From NCBI GenBank assembly GCA_012064415.1, contig SSNU01002986.1, positions 1 to 12,814 of the forward strand: a stretch of 12,814 nucleotides of DNA, in the 5' to 3' direction. The notes below the pieces were generated by a model. That model had not been told where the DNA came from and did no database searches. It worked only from the letters and a program-made list of their open reading frames with translations. This DNA is from Gyrodactylus bullatarudis. Its lineage: Eukaryota > Platyhelminthes > Monogenea > Gyrodactylidea > Gyrodactylidae. Position numbers and translations under genes: made by a program. How positions within the stretch are numbered: the stretch's first letter is position 1; the number at the start of each line of letters is the position of its first letter. Positions 8,745-12,814 of this stretch are shown here, one piece after another.

Positions 8745-9440
8745 CTAAATGATATGAAGTTGGGAATCTAGGATTTTTAAAGAAATCTCGATTTTTTCAT
8801 TAAGAATTCGAATTTTTTAGAGATTTTTTGAAATCCTACTCATGTTGCCCACTTTTACCAGTTGAAGAATAAAATCCTAAAAAAAAATATTATTTTTCAA
8901 ATTTTGAATTGGCACCAAAATTCCATTTTTTCGAGCTTTGAACCGAAAATTTTTAATGATTTGAAAGTTGGAGGTTGATCAAGAGAGGTTTTTCAGGATC
9001 ACAAAAAGAAGAGAAAATCTATTCAACTTAATCTTATTATCGTTTGGGAGCTGAATTTCAATTTTTTGAGCATTTTCTCTACTTTAAAATCGAAAGATGA
9101 ATTATTATTCAAAATCTCTCGAAAAAAGGTTAACTTTCAGTAATTTGACGGTGCTAGTCAGCTTTCTTGTCTACTCTTGATCCTGAAAAATCTCTTTTGA
9201 TCAATCTCCAACATTCAAATCAATAAAAATTTTCGGTTCAAAGCTCGAAAAAATGGAATTTTGGTGCCAATTCAAAATTTGAAAGAAGGCTATATTTTTC
9301 ATAAAAATAATTTTTTTTAGGATTTTATTCCCCAACTGGTAAAAGTGGGCAACATGAGTAGGATTTCAAAAAATCTCTTAAAAATTCGAATTCTTAATGA
9401 AAAAACCCTAGATTCCCAACTTCATGTCAACTAACTTTAG
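8745..9440 (+). mobile_element. Foldback/MITE-like element, near-complete copy
   Basis: Two long inverted arms, 8745-9001 and 9178-9440, enclose a 176-bp unique centre. Matching landmarks are ATGAAGTTGGGAATCTAG at the outer end, GTTGCCCACTTTTACCA in the middle, and ACCAAAATTCCATTTTTTCG and TTTTTCAGGATCA at the inner end. The arms show scattered mismatches and small indels, so the insertion is not recent. The centre contains TAATTTGACGGTG (9140-9152) and a second motif, CCAAACGATAAT, on the reverse strand (about 9038-9049); both occur in the copy at 1008-1483, so the centre belongs to the family. There is no ORF of transposase size, which makes it non-autonomous. No clear target duplication is seen. 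It lies between the head and tail of the split repeat, with the tail starting at 9443. Confidence 0.85.
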
Positions 9441-9442
9441 AT

Positions 9443-9570
9443 GGAAAATTCAATAGAAAATCGACTTTCTTATTGAATAGAGTTCCAATTAGAATTTCAA
9501 TTAGAATTGTTTTTATTTTAGTTTTTATTCTTTTTCATGATTTGTTTTCTTATCGTCCCAGTAGAATTAA
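9443..9570 (+). repeat. Split dispersed repeat, copy 2, tail module
   Basis: This aligns with 405-556, sharing CAATAGAAAATCGACTTTCTT-like and TTTTCTTATCGTC blocks. About 21 bases present in copy 1 are missing after ACTTTCTTA. Its separation from the head by the foldback element is the main evidence for nested insertion. Confidence 0.7.
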
Positions 9571-9625
9571 ATACTTTCTTATAATTCATAGAGGGACCCA
9601 CTCTAAGCAGTATGCTAAAAGTAAC

Positions 9626-9648
9626 GTGTAGATTCTACACTGTAGAAT
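9626..9648. repeat. Two overlapping palindromes
   Basis: GTGTAGATTCTACAC (9626-9640) and ATTCTACACTGTAGAAT (9632-9648) are each perfect inverted repeats around a single central base. They share the middle arm TTCTACA, so only one hairpin can form at a time. The array TGTAGA / TCTACA / TGTAGA could also be a cluster of three alternating protein-binding half-sites. No neighbouring gene gives a context. Confidence 0.75.
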
Positions 9649-11414
9649 ATTTAAAACAATTTAAAATGTAAAATTTAATTAAATCAGAAATAGTTCCTAA
9701 TAATCGATTATCGATATGACAGATAAGACTTTAAATTCTGAGATTCAAAATTAAAATTGAATATTATCGCTCACAATTTACCGTGTAGTCAACTAAATTT
9801 TACGATTGAAAATATTATCTCAGATAATCTTTTGATAGTTCTTAATTCTTTCCACTCAAGAATCAATTTTATTGATCACTTGAGAGTAGATTACAATTTG
9901 ACTATAGATAACTTAATCAATATTTATCCCTTTGAATGTTATTCTTTTGAGATTAGTAATGAGAGATCTTTTGTACAGATAATCCGTATTTTCTGATTAT
10001 ATAACTCTTTCAAGTTAGGACATCATCACATCAATATTATTCAGAATTAAGATATAAGTAATACTTTATCATGTTAACTCAGTATTAGACTATTGTGAAT
10101 AAAATTATAATTTAAGTTAGCTGAGAATTTTAAATTAAAATTATTTTATCATCAGGATAAGATACCGGTATCTGTTCTCGATCTCCCAAAATATGATGTA
10201 TAACTCTGAACGTTTTCGGCCAAAGAGAATCTTTTGTCTAATGTTGATCCAATATATCAAGAATTAATCGCTTCAATAGTCTGAAATCAACAAAAAATTT
10301 GAGGTCAAACGTCAAGAGGGTGTCATTTTATTGGAATTCAAAATATGGATTGATTTTTATTGTGGCCTCACGTCATTTTAAGATTCCTGTCTACCCTGAG
10401 AAAAAATTTTTATTTTTTTGAAAACGTTTTAGATTTGCTATCAGCTAGTTTTATGTACCAAACTCTTCGTTCGGATTTCAAAAAGAGCCAACCCAACCAT
10501 AGGCTTATATTGTGTCTTTTGATCGGATTGTTTGAATAGGAAAGCGTAATAGATTTTTATCCTAATTTGGTTAAGATAACTAAATTAATCCTTGCTAGTC
10601 ATTGAAAAGGGAATGAATTTCCTTATTCAAGGACACCAAGACATTACAAAAACGATATCATCAAAGGAATCATAACCAATTAAAATCATTTCAGTTTATT
10701 TTTTTACTCTCAAGGTAATATTCATCGATAATATAAATTAAATTACAATATACATATTGTATTCTTTACATATTATTATTAAATGTAACACATCTCTCTG
10801 TTCTACAATTCACATTGACATATTCAAATTGATTGCTTAATTAGGAATCAATATCTTGTTTCTTATGTTTTGAATGTACTTCAGGAGAATAAAAGGCGTA
10901 AGAGTGTGACTTTTTTTCTTGAATTTTTTCATTTATCTCATAGAATAATCGCATTCGAATACATTAACTTTAAAAAAATGTTCTTGAAAGCATCCAGAAA
11001 AATATTGAATGGCAAACTAATTGACCAAAAATTAATCGATAGATTAGTGGATATTTAAAATAAAATGTAACGACTCATTTTTAAGCGATAAAACTTTCTA
11101 ATTCGTCTATTATCAGCAGTAAATCATTAAATGATTACAAAATGCAATTTTAAAAGACGATAGAAACGATAAGTGAAATAGGATTTATTAGATAAATTTC
11201 AGATTCAGCAAGTTATGTGGTAAAAATGTCTTGAAAAAGTGAGTCATTTCTTTTTAGATACTGGGAAGTTTTGTTTTTAAAAATTTCCTCAATAACTTTG
11301 ACATATTCACTGGAATTAAAACCAATCAAATAAAATTTTTAAAAATCTTATGAAAAAAATTTAATCTGACCAAAATTGAGCCGAATTACGGAAATGTTTC
11401 GAATTCCCATTTTT
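9649..11414. other. Long AT-rich intergenic stretch
   Basis: No supported gene is present. Two open frames look somewhat protein-like: 9742-9996 contains no methionine at all, and 10819-11058 has no ATG before residue 53 or so. They could be eroded exons but match nothing I know. AATCGATTATCG at about 9702-9713 also occurs at about 4368-4379. The region around 10740-10790 is nearly pure A+T with an imperfect palindrome. Confidence 0.5.
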
Positions 11415-11504
11415 GCGCCAAAATCCCATTTTTTTGAAGTTTGCACTCAAAATTTTAGTCGATTTGAAAGTGTAAGGGTGATCAAAAGAGTTTTTTCAGG
11501 ATCA
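11415..11504. mobile_element. Foldback family, solitary arm fragment
   Basis: This aligns with the inner part of the foldback left arm at 8912-9001. It follows the order GCGCCAAAATCCCATTTTTTT, a diverged middle, GATTTGAAAGT, then GGTGATCAAAAGAG and TTTTTTCAGGATCA. The outer arm, centre and opposite arm are absent. It is the most diverged of the copies and is probably a truncated relic. Because the two arms of the element are inverted copies, its original orientation cannot be told. Confidence 0.7.
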
Positions 11505-12814
11505 TAGATTGACTACTCCATATCTTTTTTCTACTCTAATATTCATCTGAATGAATTAGATTTTTCATGTTCAATAAAATTTAATATTTTTAGACAGCTA
11601 GCTTACTAGTTAAGCATGGTCACAGGTTATTATTTAACTTAATCTTGTTTCTTGTTTGGCCTGAAGAATCAATTGATTTTCTGTTCTTAGATCTCTTTGT
11701 TATCAGCTGAAAATAAATGTGACTGTTGAACAGGATTTTGTTAACATATAAAGGGCTGGTGTATCGCCTCCCCTTGATTTTGAGATTGAAATAAGACGAA
11801 ATATACCTTTCATTCATAATTTTATCATTTCAAAACAAGAAAAGTGGTTAACAGACTTTTTACGAAATAGTCGGAAAGGCTTTTTGCAAAGTAGTAGAGC
11901 TTAAAAAATTCTTAAGAACTAAAGCAATTCTCTATCCTGTTGTAAAATCAAATTAGGAAATCTTAGTGAAAAGAATATTTAAAGAAAATGCAAAAGACTT
12001 TTAGATGAGGTCCAGTAATATCATTTAGAATTTTCTTAATCACGATTTGTAAAATTTAACGCAGATTCTGAATCTGCTTCCAAAAATTTCCTAAGTTTCT
12101 CAGTTTTTGCGCAATTCGCGAAAAACCGAAATAGCACAATTTTCATAATCGGGACTTGAAAAAATCAATTTTTCGACTTGATCCTTAGACATTTCAGAGT
12201 CAAATTTGATATCATTTGAAAGAGCATAAAATTCTCTATAAGACGCTTTCAAGTTCAAACGTGATTTTGGAATGGATCATCCTCAAAATTGGTCTTAAAT
12301 TGGTTTTTACCCTTCAACAGGCTATCTTATTTTGATAAAATCTCAAATTTTAATGGGGGAAAAAATGTAAAATTTATTTCTCTATCCAATGATACCTCGC
12401 ATGACCATTTATCTTTTTTGGTTCAGAAGTTATTCAAGGTTTTTTCATTAGTGATTTCACTCAATTTTTCTCGATTCTGATTGGTTCATTTTGATTAGCA
12501 CAATAATTTCGTATAAAACTGAAGGATTTATAATAAATGATTAAATCAGTATAGACAATAACAGGAATTTTTATATTTATAAAAAGATTTAATTTTGATA
12601 TTGAGTTATAGTTTTTTAAGTGTCTATTTTATTTTTTTTCTTAAAAAATTGCATTTCATTATTTTTTTTCTTAAACGTATGTATAATGTGTCTACACACC
12701 CTTTTCCCCATCCTGATATTTTCTTATTGGTTGTATTCGACCAAACCTTAACCAATCACAGTATTCAACAGGATTTTAAAATATGTTATTTTGTAATTGA
12801 ATTCATTTAACAAA
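11505..12814. other. AT-rich intergenic stretch to window end
   Basis: No gene is seen. A perfect small hairpin GCAGATTCTGAATCTGC occurs at 12063-12079. GC-containing words near 12107-12130 (GCGCAATTCGCG) are weakly symmetric. The open frames at 11620-11817, 12289-12480 and 12595-12810 are short, mostly lack ATG starts and are T-rich, so they are treated as chance. Confidence 0.5.

Noticed and set aside
9742..9996. Protein-like open frame of about 84 codons
   Set aside because: It has no methionine anywhere, no convincing splice pair at its ends and no recognisable family. The length is within chance for this composition.
10819..11058. Charged, protein-like open frame (contains ENKRRKSVTFF)
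   Set aside because: There is no usable ATG start, only a possible TTCAG acceptor before GAG. With no partner exons or known homolog it could be an eroded exon but is unsupported.

Overview
This window is very AT-rich, roughly 70-75% A+T by eye from sampled lines, and essentially non-coding. I find no convincing protein-coding gene, rRNA or intact tRNA, and no bacterial-style operon, ribosome-binding-site or terminator arrangement. The longest ATG-started open frames (117 codons forward, 128 codons reverse) are respectively near chance expectation and a by-product of a large palindrome. The composition, the density of decayed inverted repeats, a tRNA-like promoter fragment and the lack of genes over 12.8 kb point to intergenic or intronic DNA of an AT-rich eukaryote. 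An invertebrate animal (arthropod, nematode or similar) is my best guess, but no feature fixes the taxon.

Layout. Positions 198-556 hold the first copy of a split dispersed repeat: a head with an 18-bp palindrome and a tail. It is followed by a decayed foldback element at 1008-1483. The clearest structure is at 2289-2625: a hairpin with arms of 144/145 bp that are almost identical, separated by a 48-bp loop. Its arms are open in two antisense reading frames, so it resembles a recently formed inverted duplication or a hairpin-RNA locus. Positions 3383-4258 carry older, nested inverted repeats. A compact 100-bp hairpin at 4871-4970 has a 33-bp stem with G.U pairs favouring the plus-strand transcript and is flanked by a possible 6-bp target duplication. 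A degenerate tRNA-like A box lies on the minus strand near 5398-5416.

Positions 5466-8373 are plain AT-rich DNA with one doubtful 117-codon ORF. From 8374 to 9570 the second copy of the split repeat appears, this time with its head and tail separated by about 0.9 kb. Most of that interval is a nearly complete foldback element (8745-9440), preceded by an end fragment of another copy. A pair of overlapping, mutually exclusive palindromes follows at 9626-9648. A solitary foldback-arm fragment sits at 11415-11504. The rest shows nothing I can name.

There is no gene set that works together here. The story is repeat biology: one foldback family in at least three places, a split dispersed repeat in two, and two hairpins (2289-2625 and 4871-4970) that could be transcribed into double-stranded RNA.
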